A stretch of DNA of 64,000 nucleotides from Akkermansiaceae bacterium (GTDB taxonomy: Bacteria > Verrucomicrobiota > Verrucomicrobiia > Verrucomicrobiales > Akkermansiaceae). Below, in pieces: positions 9,225 through 17,651 of this stretch (its first letter is position 1; each line of letters starts with the position of its first letter). The DNA lies in contig JACKQB010000002.1 in assembly GCA_024233115.1 (NCBI GenBank), forward strand, positions 124,001 to 188,000, in the 5' to 3' direction. The notes under the pieces were generated by a model. It was given only the letters and a program-made list of their open reading frames with translations, was not told the origin of the DNA and made no database searches. Made by a program: the position numbers and the translations under genes.

Positions 9225-9275
9225 TATTATACACAAACGCGACTTCCTGCCTATACCCTGTTTAGGGGAGGCGGT
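9225..9275 (-). promoter_or_regulatory. shared operator/promoter element, copy C
   Basis: On the minus strand GGGTATAGGCAGGA is followed, at the same 24-nt offset as in copies A and B, by GTGTATAAT with a consensus TATAAT (9226-9231). The left half of the dyad is degenerate (CTCCCC). The ATG at 9218 is 8 nt below the -10, implying a leaderless or near-leaderless transcript. Confidence 0.6.
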
Positions 9276-9617
9276 TTAAAAAGACGCGGCCGGACCATGC
9301 TGATGGCGCAGGACAGCTATCAGGATGGCGGGCATCACGCTGTCAATCCGCAAGGTGAATGCGGATTACCCAAAGCCTTTCAGCCACAACGATCAAGGCC
9401 AAATGGAAGTTTCCAGTATTGGTGGTTGCTCTTTTCGACTTTCAGGGCATCTTGTGCCCGCGTTGTCGCGCGGTATGTGCGATCCCGATGTCAGCAACAC
9501 ATACCGAACTTGACCCGTGTCTCTTTTTTAGACACTGGCAGACCTTGAGTCACGACACACCGTTCACCTTATGAAAGGACGGCTTGGCTCTACCCATCCC
9601 CTAACTACAAAACAAAT
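9276..9617. other. intergenic region between divergent genes
   Basis: About 340 bp without a credible gene between the leftward glycosidase operon and the rightward helicase. It holds a 7-bp inverted repeat AATCCGC-N9-GCGGATT at 9345-9367 with no T-run, so it is not an obvious terminator. The helicase leader just before 9618 is C/A-rich (CCCCTAACTACAAAAC) and has no Shine-Dalgarno sequence. Confidence 0.4.
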
Positions 9618-10988
9618 ATGAACCAATTTTCCGATCTCGGACTATCCGACGACCTCCTGCGTGCTGTAGCCGACAAAGGCTACGACACCCCCTCGCCCAT
9701 CCAGGCCCAGGCCATACCCGCGGTGCTGAAGCGCAGGGATGTGATTGCATGCGCCCAGACGGGCACCGGCAAAACCGCTGGTTTCACCCTGCCGATGATC
9801 CAGATCCTGGATGAAACCGGCAGCCTCAAACCGTCGCGCTCCCGTCCCATCCGGGCACTGGTGCTGACCCCCACCCGCGAGCTTGCCGCCCAGGTGCAGG
9901 AAAGTATCAAGACCTATGGTGTCCACACCCATCTCAGGAGTGCGGTGGTGTTTGGTGGGGTCAAAATCAACCCGCAGATCCGCCAGCTCCGTGACGGTGT
10001 GGATATCCTGGTGGCAACGCCGGGCCGACTGCTAGACCTCTGCCAGCAGCGGGCGTGCAAACTCGACCAGGTGAATATGCTTGTGCTCGATGAAGCCGAC
10101 CGCATGCTCGACATGGGATTTATCAACGACATCCGCAAGGTGATCAAGATGCTGCCGAAGAAACGTCAGAACCTTCTGTTCTCGGCGACCTTTTCCAAGG
10201 AGATCCGCGCCATGACCCAGGAGCTGTTGATGGATCCTATCAAAATCGAGATCAGCCCGGAAAAAACGACGGCTGAAAAGGTGCGGCAAACAGCCTACCG
10301 CTGTGATGCGGGAGCCAAGTCCGATCTCACGGTCAAGCTCATCAAGGACGGCAACTGGGAGCAGGTGCTTGTCTTCACCCGCACCAAGCACGGCGCGAAC
10401 CGACTGAGTAAAAAGCTCGATGACTCGGGGATTCAATCCAGTGCCATCCATGGCAATAAAACCCAGGGTGCGCGCACCAAGGCGCTGCAAGGGTTCAAGG
10501 ACGGCAAGGTCCGGGTGCTTGTCGCCACCGACATCGCAGCCCGTGGGCTCGACATAGCCAACCTCCCCCATGTGATCAATTTCGAACTGCCTAACATCCC
10601 CGAGGATTACGTGCACCGGATTGGCCGGACGGGACGGGCTGGTGAGGAGGGTGATGCCATTTCCCTGGTTTGTAATGATGAACGTCCCTACTTTACCGCC
10701 ATTGAAAAACTCATTTCCCAGAAGATCCAACTCACCGACATTGAAGGCTTTGCCCCCCAGCTTTGGCCCGACCGGGCACCGACGGCGAGCGAGGTGCAAA
10801 AAGCAGCTGCGGCCCGTAAAAACGCGGCCCGCCAGGCACGTGGCCCCCGGCCTGCCCGCAGTCAGGCGGCCAAGAAAAAGGGTAAAACCCAGGGCAGCAC
10901 GTTCCATTCTCCAGCCGGTGCCAAAACCGGTGGCCCGGGTGGCTCACGCAGAGGCAATACCCGGCGCAGGAACTCGAGAGGGCGCTAG
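9618..10988 (+). CDS. DEAD-box ATP-dependent RNA helicase, RhlE-like
   Basis: 456 residues. The motifs appear in order: Q motif (TPSPIQAQAIP), Walker A AQTGTGKT (about residues 46-53), PTRELAAQ, DEAD, SAT, ARGLDI and HRIGRTGR. The last 80 residues are a basic, Ala/Arg/Lys-rich extension that probably binds RNA. The family unwinds short RNA duplexes in ribosome assembly, mRNA decay and cold adaptation, in the cytoplasm. It is monocistronic and faces away from the glycosidase operon. The size and short basic tail fit RhlE rather than DeaD, which carries a longer RNA-binding domain. Confidence 0.93.
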   Translation: MNQFSDLGLSDDLLRAVADKGYDTPSPIQAQAIPAVLKRRDVIACAQTGTGKTAGFTLPMIQILDETGSLKPSRSRPIRALVLTPTRELAAQVQESIKTYGVHTHLRSAVVFGGVKINPQIRQLRDGVDILVATPGRLLDLCQQRACKLDQVNMLVLDEADRMLDMGFINDIRKVIKMLPKKRQNLLFSATFSKEIRAMTQELLMDPIKIEISPEKTTAEKVRQTAYRCDAGAKSDLTVKLIKDGNWEQVLVFTRTKHGANRLSKKLDDSGIQSSAIHGNKTQGARTKALQGFKDGKVRVLVATDIAARGLDIANLPHVINFELPNIPEDYVHRIGRTGRAGEEGDAISLVCNDERPYFTAIEKLISQKIQLTDIEGFAPQLWPDRAPTASEVQKAAAARKNAARQARGPRPARSQAAKKKGKTQGSTFHSPAGAKTGGPGGSRRGNTRRRNSRGR

Positions 10989-11034
10989 TGCCGCCCTGGT
11001 AACGAATAAGCAATAACGGATAACTTCCCTCCCC

Positions 11035-12414
11035 CTACTTCTTTTTTTTCTTTTTGGCCGGTTTGTCGGGATTTTTGTCACCGGCGTGTTCGGGAGTAAA
11101 GTAATGGGGGGACGGGGTATGCTCGCGTGTCATGATGGCATCGATCTCTTTGGCGACATCAGGATGACCTGCTGCGACGTTTTTATTCTCGGCCGGGTCT
11201 TTGGACAGATCATAGAGCTTTACGGGGTCTTTGGTGCCCTTGCGGTAGCCTTTCCAGTTGCCCATACGGACACATTGCTGGAACGCCCCCTCGTAGATTT
11301 CAAAATACAGGAACCTGTGGGTGGTTTTCTGATCCTTGCCGAGCAGGGTGGGAAGGATTGAGATGCCGTCATTATCAGGAGCTTTGACACCTGCCATTTC
11401 AGCGGCCGTGGCCATGAGGTCGACCTGGGACGTCAGCAGGTCCGTGTTTGAGCCAGCCGCCACCTTCCCCGGCCAATAAGCCACCATAGGGGCGCGGATG
11501 CCACCTTCATAAAGTGAGCGTTTGGCGCCGCGCAGGCCACCAGAGCTCTGGAGGGCTTTGATAAACGGGCCATTGGCTCCGTTGTCCGAGGTGTAGATGA
11601 TGAGCGTGTTGTCCGCGATACCCAACTCCTTGCACTTGGCGATGATGCGCCCCACCCCCTGGTCAAGCAGGGTCACCATCGCCGCGTAGTTTTTCACCGT
11701 CTGGCTCCACGGCTTGTCCGCGTAGTGCTTGAGACACGGGTCATCGTCCGGGATCACATATTTCCCATGCGGCGGCGTCCAGGCCGCGTAACAGAAAAAG
11801 GGGCCGTCCTTGTGGTCCTCGATGAACTTGATCGTCTGCTCCTCGATCAGGTAGTGGGTGTATGAACCTTTTTTGCCCCCCTCGTTTTTACGCAGTTTCA
11901 CCTCTTTGCTGTTGCGGATGAGAAAGGTCGGGTAGTAGTCGTGGGCGTGGACCTGGTCGTAGTATCCATACCAGAGGTCAAAGCCATGTTTCTCGGGCAC
12001 CCCTTCGGTCCCGACGTTACCGATCCCCCATTTTCCGAATCCGCCGGTGGCATACCCCGCCTTTTTCAGCAGGGAGGCCACGGTTGGTGTCCCCTTCACC
12101 GTCGGAAGCAGTCCATGCTTGGATTGGTTGGCGCGACGCAGCGCATGGCCTGGATGCATTCCGGTCATCAGCACACAGCGGGTCGGGCCACAGACGGCGT
12201 TACCGCTGTAGGCACGGTTGAACTGCATACCCTCTTTTGACATCCTGTCCATCACCGGAGTCTTGATGTGTTTCCCCCCATAGTTGGAAAAATCGCCAAT
12301 CCCGGCGTCGTCGACCATGATGTAGATGATGTTGGGTTTGGCAGGAGCTGCGAAGGACAGCGTCGCAGCGCCAATGGCCGCGACGGCGTGGCTGAGAACA
12401 GAGTGTATTTTCAT
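11035..12414 (-). CDS. secreted S1-family sulfatase ending in poly-lysine
   Basis: 459 residues with a signal peptide (about 1-22), the opening motif AKPNIIYIMVDDAG and the core motif CGPTR (Cys near residue 75), where Thr replaces the commoner Ser; C-x-P-T-R variants occur in many polysaccharide sulfatases. YTSDNGANGPF marks the second metal-site region. The protein ends DKPAKKKKKK. It should remove sulfate from carbohydrates outside the cytoplasm after formylglycine maturation. It is separated from the first sulfatase group by the helicase and converges with it, so it probably belongs to the same catabolic programme but has its own promoter in the 12415-12538 divergent region. Confidence 0.92.
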   Translation of the reverse strand: MKIHSVLSHAVAAIGAATLSFAAPAKPNIIYIMVDDAGIGDFSNYGGKHIKTPVMDRMSKEGMQFNRAYSGNAVCGPTRCVLMTGMHPGHALRRANQSKHGLLPTVKGTPTVASLLKKAGYATGGFGKWGIGNVGTEGVPEKHGFDLWYGYYDQVHAHDYYPTFLIRNSKEVKLRKNEGGKKGSYTHYLIEEQTIKFIEDHKDGPFFCYAAWTPPHGKYVIPDDDPCLKHYADKPWSQTVKNYAAMVTLLDQGVGRIIAKCKELGIADNTLIIYTSDNGANGPFIKALQSSGGLRGAKRSLYEGGIRAPMVAYWPGKVAAGSNTDLLTSQVDLMATAAEMAGVKAPDNDGISILPTLLGKDQKTTHRFLYFEIYEGAFQQCVRMGNWKGYRKGTKDPVKLYDLSKDPAENKNVAAGHPDVAKEIDAIMTREHTPSPHYFTPEHAGDKNPDKPAKKKKKK

Positions 12415-12538
12415 GGGTCAGTGGCTAAGGTCGGATCTGAAAGAACCTTCTTGCAAACCAGTATACACGGGAATGCTGTTGCTCTTACGCTCAAAACATC
12501 AACAATTTTCCTCACACGCACAAAGATTTCCCCCCGTT

Positions 12539-13378
12539 GTGACCACCGCCCTACCCGCACCACTCGTAAAAACGGCTCTCATCGCTTGGTTTTTCACCTT
12601 CCCGGGCGGATTGTGCCCGTTAATGAGCCAGGAAGCCGATGCCGTCGTGATGCCGCTTCGCTTCCGGGTCGAGGCCCGTGGGTTTGATGCCGGTGAGGAG
12701 GATATCACCAAGGTGCTGCAGTACGCCGGCCAGCCGCTCTGGAAACAGTTTCCCGGTTATCCAATAGAGCCCATCGTCGTCCAGCGGGGAAACCATGGCC
12801 CGATCACACTTTACAAACGCAACGACAAGGGGGAGGTCATCGTCAAACTCGATACCCAAAACACCTTCTGGAGCCAATACGCCTATCAATGGGCGCATGA
12901 ACTGTGCCACGTCCTCTGCGGATACCGTGCCGACGGTGGCGACAACAAGTGGTTCGAGGAAACCCTCTGTGAGATGGCGTCGCTCTATTGCATGCGTGCC
13001 ATGGCGGTCGATTGGGCCGCCAAGCCGCCCTATCCGCACTGGAGGAGCTACGCCCCCAGTTTGAAAAAGCATGCCGACACCACGATGGCGAAGTATGAGA
13101 AAGTGGACCTCAAGGGTCTGGCGGCCTTTTACAAAAAACACCATGCGGAACTCCGCAAGAACCCGACGCTACGCCCTCTCAATGGCGCGATGGCCGCTGC
13201 CATGTTGCCGGTATTTGAGAAAAACCCCGGTCACTGGGAGGCCATCCGCTACCTCAACACCACGCCTGCTAAAAAAGGACTCAGCCTGAAGGGGTATTTC
13301 ACCAAGTGGAAAAAGGATGCCCCCAAGCAACATCACAACCTGATCGATGGCATCATGAAGGTGTATGGAGTGAAGTAG
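12539..13378 (+). CDS. secreted protein with HExxH-type metallopeptidase motif
   Basis: The frame is open from 12326, but that part overlaps the divergent sulfatase, so I place the start at a GTG at 12539 (about 279 residues); an ATG at 12473 is an alternative. The N-terminus then looks like a signal peptide (LVKTALIAWFFTFPGGL). The diagnostic segment is WAHELCHVLCG followed 15 residues later by WFEETLCEMAS: HExxH with a downstream glutamate, the gluzincin zinc-site arrangement. The C-terminal half is Lys-rich and helical. I do not recognise a named family. A zinc-dependent peptidase or pseudo-peptidase in the periplasm is the best inference. Confidence 0.65.
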   Translation: MTTALPAPLVKTALIAWFFTFPGGLCPLMSQEADAVVMPLRFRVEARGFDAGEEDITKVLQYAGQPLWKQFPGYPIEPIVVQRGNHGPITLYKRNDKGEVIVKLDTQNTFWSQYAYQWAHELCHVLCGYRADGGDNKWFEETLCEMASLYCMRAMAVDWAAKPPYPHWRSYAPSLKKHADTTMAKYEKVDLKGLAAFYKKHHAELRKNPTLRPLNGAMAAAMLPVFEKNPGHWEAIRYLNTTPAKKGLSLKGYFTKWKKDAPKQHHNLIDGIMKVYGVK

Positions 13379-13404
13379 GGCGCGTTTTCAGCTTGCCCCT
13401 ACTT
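13373..13404. terminator. bidirectional hairpin between convergent genes
   Basis: AAGTAGGG pairs with CCCTACTT around GC-rich partial pairing; the stop codons of both converging genes lie within the two arms. No long T-run follows. The arm sequence recurs in the larger palindrome at 42336-42412. Confidence 0.5.
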
Positions 13405-14829
13405 GACGCTCTGCGGGTGGCGGATGGTGTTGTCGGGGTCATACTGCCTTTTCATCGCCCGGATCCGGTCGAGACCATCCCCGTAATACGCCTTTTCCCA
13501 GTTGTTGAAATGGATGTCCGGGTAATTCCGGTAGTGGTCGCCCACCCCGCTCGCGGCAAGCATCGCCTGCACCCTGGCCACGTTTTCCACGGCACGCTGC
13601 TCATGCTTGGGGTCGTCCCAGTAGGCTTGGATTTCCCCGAGCCATGGGTAGCTGCGATGAGGGTAAACCGACTGCCTGGCAAACTCCGGGTTGGCAATCC
13701 GGCCGCCAAGCGTATTGATCTGCCAGACCGTTCCCGACACACTGGCGACCTGCCTGGCGATCGCGGGAACCGCTTTGGCGATATGCTGGTAGTCGCGGTA
13801 ATACCCCGCGGAAGCATTCTTGAAGGGAAGCGGACCGGGACGACCGTAGTAGCGCACGATCGCACTGCCCGTGGGGGCGGTCTGCACGGCTCCGGATTTC
13901 CAGGCTTTGGCACGCATGGGTTGAAACACCTTGTCAACGTGGGCCCCGGTCCCCTTGTCAAAAAAAGTCACCAGCACGGTCAAGCTCGAGCCATTGAGCA
14001 CAAAGGCGGAGAACACGTCATCGGGCAGCTCCGTGGTCGCGACAAACCAGAGCCTGGCGAGTTCATCGACCTGGGCGGGTGTGAGTTTGCGGAATCCGAG
14101 CCTCTGGCTGCTGAACAGCCTGGGCGCGACCACCGTGTTGAAGCGCATCTCGGTGATGATACCAAAGTTACCGTTGCCGCCGCCCCGGCAGACATGCAGC
14201 AGTTCGGCTCCCTTGAGCGGATCGTCAGCGCTGTCATGAATCCGGCCGTGACCATCAACCATACGCAGACCGGTAAGATGGTCACAGGTCAGGCCGAATT
14301 TCCGGGCGAACAGCCCGTACCCACCCCCAAGGGCCAGGCCGGCCAGTCCGACGCCAGCACAGGAGCCGGAGGGTAACAAGCGGCCTTGGGAGAGAAGCAG
14401 CGAGCCGATTTGCCCCAGTCGACAGCCCGGTTGGGCTTTGACGGTGTGGTTCGTGTCATCGTAGTCCACCTTCACCATCCCTGAGAGATTGATGAGCATG
14501 CCCCCGTTGTTCGAACTGAACCCCTCGAAGCTATGCCCACCGCTTTTGACGGTCACCTGCAGCCTTTGGGCGCGGGCGTAGGCCACGGCCTGGGCAACCT
14601 CTTGCTCGGTGCTGCAATCGGCGACAAGGGCGGGTTGAAAGTGGAGCCGACTGTTAAAGAGCCTGCACGCGTCCACGTAACCTTCAGACTCCGGGCTAAG
14701 GAAGCGGAGTCTGGGGCTCACCTTGACAGCGGGTTCCCGGGCCGGGACTCTGCCGGAGCCCATCAAACACGCCAGGCTCCCCATCGACATCGTGCGAAGA
14801 AACCGGCGGCGTTCGTGGCTTTTTAACAT
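13399..14829 (-). CDS. Tat-exported FAD-linked oxidase, berberine-bridge-enzyme type
   Basis: 476 residues. A twin-arginine signal (ERRRFLRTMSMGSLACLMG) precedes a PCMH-type FAD domain. KSGGHSFEG (His near residue 99) is the usual site of 8-alpha-histidyl flavin attachment, and GSCAGVGLAGLALGGGYG (Cys near 157) fits the second, cysteinyl link, so the FAD may be bicovalently bound. GNGNFGIITEM and a C-terminal BBE domain ending YDPDNTIRHPQS complete the family layout. Such enzymes oxidise sugars, alcohols or secondary metabolites with oxygen or another acceptor. Its place beside a sulfatase and glycosidases suggests an exported carbohydrate oxidase, but the substrate is unknown. Confidence 0.85.
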   Translation of the reverse strand: MLKSHERRRFLRTMSMGSLACLMGSGRVPAREPAVKVSPRLRFLSPESEGYVDACRLFNSRLHFQPALVADCSTEQEVAQAVAYARAQRLQVTVKSGGHSFEGFSSNNGGMLINLSGMVKVDYDDTNHTVKAQPGCRLGQIGSLLLSQGRLLPSGSCAGVGLAGLALGGGYGLFARKFGLTCDHLTGLRMVDGHGRIHDSADDPLKGAELLHVCRGGGNGNFGIITEMRFNTVVAPRLFSSQRLGFRKLTPAQVDELARLWFVATTELPDDVFSAFVLNGSSLTVLVTFFDKGTGAHVDKVFQPMRAKAWKSGAVQTAPTGSAIVRYYGRPGPLPFKNASAGYYRDYQHIAKAVPAIARQVASVSGTVWQINTLGGRIANPEFARQSVYPHRSYPWLGEIQAYWDDPKHEQRAVENVARVQAMLAASGVGDHYRNYPDIHFNNWEKAYYGDGLDRIRAMKRQYDPDNTIRHPQSVK

Positions 14830-15411
14830 GCCGTAAGTCTAGCGGCGCGGACCGGATACACCATCCATTTCCAGATCATTTTTGCGGCCCGCTGAGACAA
14901 TACACGGACTGTCCACCCCAGCGAAAAAAGGTCTCCATAAGCACACTCAGCACGAGTCGACGTCCAATGTAGCAACGCAGAACCCCCGATGATTGAATGC
15001 ACCGTAAATTTATTGGTATCTTTATATCTATCAAATAGATACTATCATTTATACTATTTTTCCTTCATAGGAAAACATCCTGAAAAGCTCATCAGACACC
15101 GCCATCTATCCACATGTTGTTCACAAATTTTTCACAAGTTGTCCACCACTTGTTAACATGCTTACCAACACCCTTATCAACCTCCTGCGCCCCTTCCCCC
15201 AACTTTGCCGGTCGACCTTCGATGGGCAGCACCCGGCACGTTTGGTTCACATTGCCATCCCCCACCGCCTGTTGGGAGTTTGTAACCATCCGCCCACGCA
15301 AGTCAATGCCCCCATTCCGATGAAATGGAGGCATTGGCCGAAGAGCTTGTGTCTTCTCTGTTTTTCCTATTTTTCTATTTTCCTATTCTTTTCAAGCTGC
15401 GGCGGAAGAAA
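14830..15411. other. candidate replication origin (DnaA-box array with AT-rich block)
   Basis: No gene is credible in this 580-bp gap. An AT-rich stretch at 15001-15070 contains a palindrome TATCTAT-CAA-ATAGATA (15025-15041). It is followed by five same-direction 9-mers similar to the DnaA box TTATCCACA: CTATCCACA (15106), TTGTTCACA (15117), TTTTTCACA (15128), TTGTCCACC (15139) and TTGTTAACA (15150), all exactly 11 bp apart, plus TTATCAACC at 15174. An AT-rich unwinding region next to helically phased boxes is the layout of bacterial oriC. dnaA is not in the window, so the call rests on sequence pattern only. Confidence 0.55.
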
Positions 15412-16326
15412 CTAGGGTAGTTTGATGACCGACTCACCTTCCATCTTCATGGGCCCCTCCATGTGCATGGTTCCAGCACCTCCCTGGATGGCGCCGTCCA
15501 TGATCATTTTTCCCTCCATCTTGAAAGTGATGGCCACGCAATACTTGATCGACTGGAGTGTGGTGACTTTGCCGATCATCTGCATATCCATGCCCTCGTC
15601 GGTCTTCCCTTTGAGGTCGATCTCGGCTACGATGACCGCACAGTCGAGACCGGCGTGCTTTGCTATCGACTCAAAAGTGACCTTGAACGTCCCGGTCAGC
15701 TTGTCCATACCACCGCCGAACGAACTCAGGTGGGTAGGATCGACATCCCATGAATCACCCACTTTACGGGGAGTGTCACCGAAAATGTACTTTGCGTCAG
15801 GTTCTCCCATGTTTCTGGCTGTTTTCTCGATCGCCTTGGTTTGTTCGGGGGTGGCTGTGCCTTCCTTGAGTTTTCCCGCCCAAGCGTCACCGGTTTTGGT
15901 CAATACCACGGTTTGCCCGTGGAGTGGTTCGGTCTGGTCAGCTTGCGGCACAGGCTGGCCATTCATCTCCATGGACCCCCCTGCCTGGTCTTTTTGAATT
16001 TCAACGGTGATTTGAGTGTCACTGTCGATGGTCCTGACCTTTACGGATTCGCCGTGGCGGTTCATGGTTCCATTGATCTCCTGCCCCTGCATGGACATTT
16101 TCAGGACGGCATCCTTGAGGTTCATGGTATCCGTCTTTGTTTCCACGGTTCCGACAGGCAGAAGCAATGTTTCGCTGTAGAGAACATGTCCCACCGTAGC
16201 AGGGTCCACCGGGGCAGCGGATTCACCGGAGCCACTTCCGGTCGATGACGACTCCTTGCAGGAAGCCAGTAAAAACACACCTCCGAGGGAGGCGATCGGT
16301 ATCATATATTTTAGTTTCATAGCCAT
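15412..16326 (-). CDS. putative lipoprotein, paralogue of the next gene
   Basis: About 304 residues from the ATG at 16326 (MAMKLKYMIPIAS); a longer frame to 16470 lacks a signal. The lipobox FLLASC predicts lipidation and membrane anchoring. The mature part begins Ser/Gly-rich, then holds a domain with HVLYSETLLLPVGTV near the start and DPTHLSSFGG later. Both segments recur in the gene at 16491 (ILYRSPQPLPVGTV; DPTQIPSF), so the two are tandem paralogues of low identity. The domain looks like an all-beta envelope protein with repeated sheets. I do not recognise a family and propose no function beyond a surface or periplasmic lipoprotein. Confidence 0.7.
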   Translation of the reverse strand: MAMKLKYMIPIASLGGVFLLASCKESSSTGSGSGESAAPVDPATVGHVLYSETLLLPVGTVETKTDTMNLKDAVLKMSMQGQEINGTMNRHGESVKVRTIDSDTQITVEIQKDQAGGSMEMNGQPVPQADQTEPLHGQTVVLTKTGDAWAGKLKEGTATPEQTKAIEKTARNMGEPDAKYIFGDTPRKVGDSWDVDPTHLSSFGGGMDKLTGTFKVTFESIAKHAGLDCAVIVAEIDLKGKTDEGMDMQMIGKVTTLQSIKYCVAITFKMEGKMIMDGAIQGGAGTMHMEGPMKMEGESVIKLP

Positions 16327-16490
16327 GCCACACTGTCCAATCCACGGCGTAAAGCAATCACAAAAAGGGGCGTGAAATGAATCGCTGGCGGCGTATGGCT
16401 GCATGGTTTCCAACCGTATTGACAATCTGCCCAAGAGCTTGCAAAGCTCTTCTACTCTCCCAAAAAACACCTTGCCACCCGGAAGTGCCG

Positions 16491-17579
16491 CTATTTCAGT
16501 CCGGGAACCGGTTGGCTGGGTTTTTGCAACTCCAGCTCGGTGACGGTGTTCTCCGTAATCGATCCCGTTGACAGGGCCACCCCGTAGCCATTTTTGTTCG
16601 GAGCGATTCTCTTGGTCGTAATCGACAAATGGACCTGCTCCGAGAGGTTGAGTCCGTAGACCAGCGATCGGTAGGCCAGGTTTTTCCCCTTGGCCTTGAT
16701 TTCAGCTTTCACCGATCCTGTTTCCGTGGTGTTCGTCGAAGAGGGCTCGGTTATCAGCACATGGATATCGAGTTCCGTTTCCAAGAGAGCGTATGGATGC
16801 CCCTGGTGGTTTATCACCTCCTTGAACCTCACCTTGCATGAACTCCCGGACTGAACCTGATAGCCAGGTTTTTGAAACGACGGGATTTGGGTTGGATCGA
16901 CACACCAAACGTCCCCCACTTTGCGCGGCACAACTCCGTAAAGGATCAAGTCATCGGGCGTGTTATAGTCTATCAGGAACTCATCCAGGCCCTGCTGTTC
17001 GGCTTGGCTTGCCTCTCCCGATTTTAGACGGATATTCCACGTTTCGCCCTCTTTCGTGATCACAGCCACCTTGCCGTGTAGTGGATTCATGGTCTTTTGG
17101 GGGGCGGACGACTGAATTGCTTTTTCGGACTGGTCCGTTTTAACGTAGAGCGTAATCTGCTGGTCACTATCGATGACCCGACCGAAAACCTTGAGCTTGT
17201 CGGTGACAGATTCGGTTACCTGGGCAGGCTTCTGGTCTCCGGCATCGTAGCTGGTCTTGCTTTGATGGGTCTCACTGACCGTCGTGAGAAGAACGGTTCC
17301 CACGGGTAATGGCTGGGGTGACCGGTAGAGGATATGTTCACCCGCTTGTAGATCGGGTGTCCCGGCCCCGGGTTTCGCCAAAGGCCCACCACCGGCAGCC
17401 GCTCCATTTTCAGACCGGGCCTGAGCCTCCTCTTTCGGGGCCGGCGTTTCTATTGCGTCCGGTTTTTGGGTTTCTTTTTTACCACCGATAAACGGCAATT
17501 TATCACAGGAGCCAAGCAGAATAACCCCACATGCTAACATCATAAAAACAGGAGATGGCAGTTTGGGGCGGGAGTTCAT
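16491..17579 (-). CDS. putative lipoprotein, tandem paralogue
   Basis: About 362 residues from the ATG at 17579 (MNSRPKLPSPVFMML). Lipobox ILLGSC is followed by a charged, Ala/Glu/Pro-rich linker of roughly 60 residues, then the same beta-rich domain as the downstream gene: ILYRSPQPLPVGTV, a central segment with PLHGKVAVITK (compare PLHGQTVVLTK in the paralogue) and DPTQIPSFQKPGYQV. The conserved order shows a gene duplication. The 165-bp gap to the paralogue holds no obvious terminator, so they may be cotranscribed. Function unknown; the longer linker would let the domain reach away from the membrane. Confidence 0.7.
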   Translation of the reverse strand: MNSRPKLPSPVFMMLACGVILLGSCDKLPFIGGKKETQKPDAIETPAPKEEAQARSENGAAAGGGPLAKPGAGTPDLQAGEHILYRSPQPLPVGTVLLTTVSETHQSKTSYDAGDQKPAQVTESVTDKLKVFGRVIDSDQQITLYVKTDQSEKAIQSSAPQKTMNPLHGKVAVITKEGETWNIRLKSGEASQAEQQGLDEFLIDYNTPDDLILYGVVPRKVGDVWCVDPTQIPSFQKPGYQVQSGSSCKVRFKEVINHQGHPYALLETELDIHVLITEPSSTNTTETGSVKAEIKAKGKNLAYRSLVYGLNLSEQVHLSITTKRIAPNKNGYGVALSTGSITENTVTELELQKPSQPVPGLK

Positions 17580-17651
17580 GTTGCCCCTAAAATGGCTCCA
17601 TCCGCCGATGACCTCAATCACAAATTGCCGGTGCACCGGTCATTCTATCCG

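Noticed and set aside
15092..15334. Minus-strand 80-codon frame over the DnaA-box array
   Set aside because: No start context, no family, and it reads straight through the repeated boxes.
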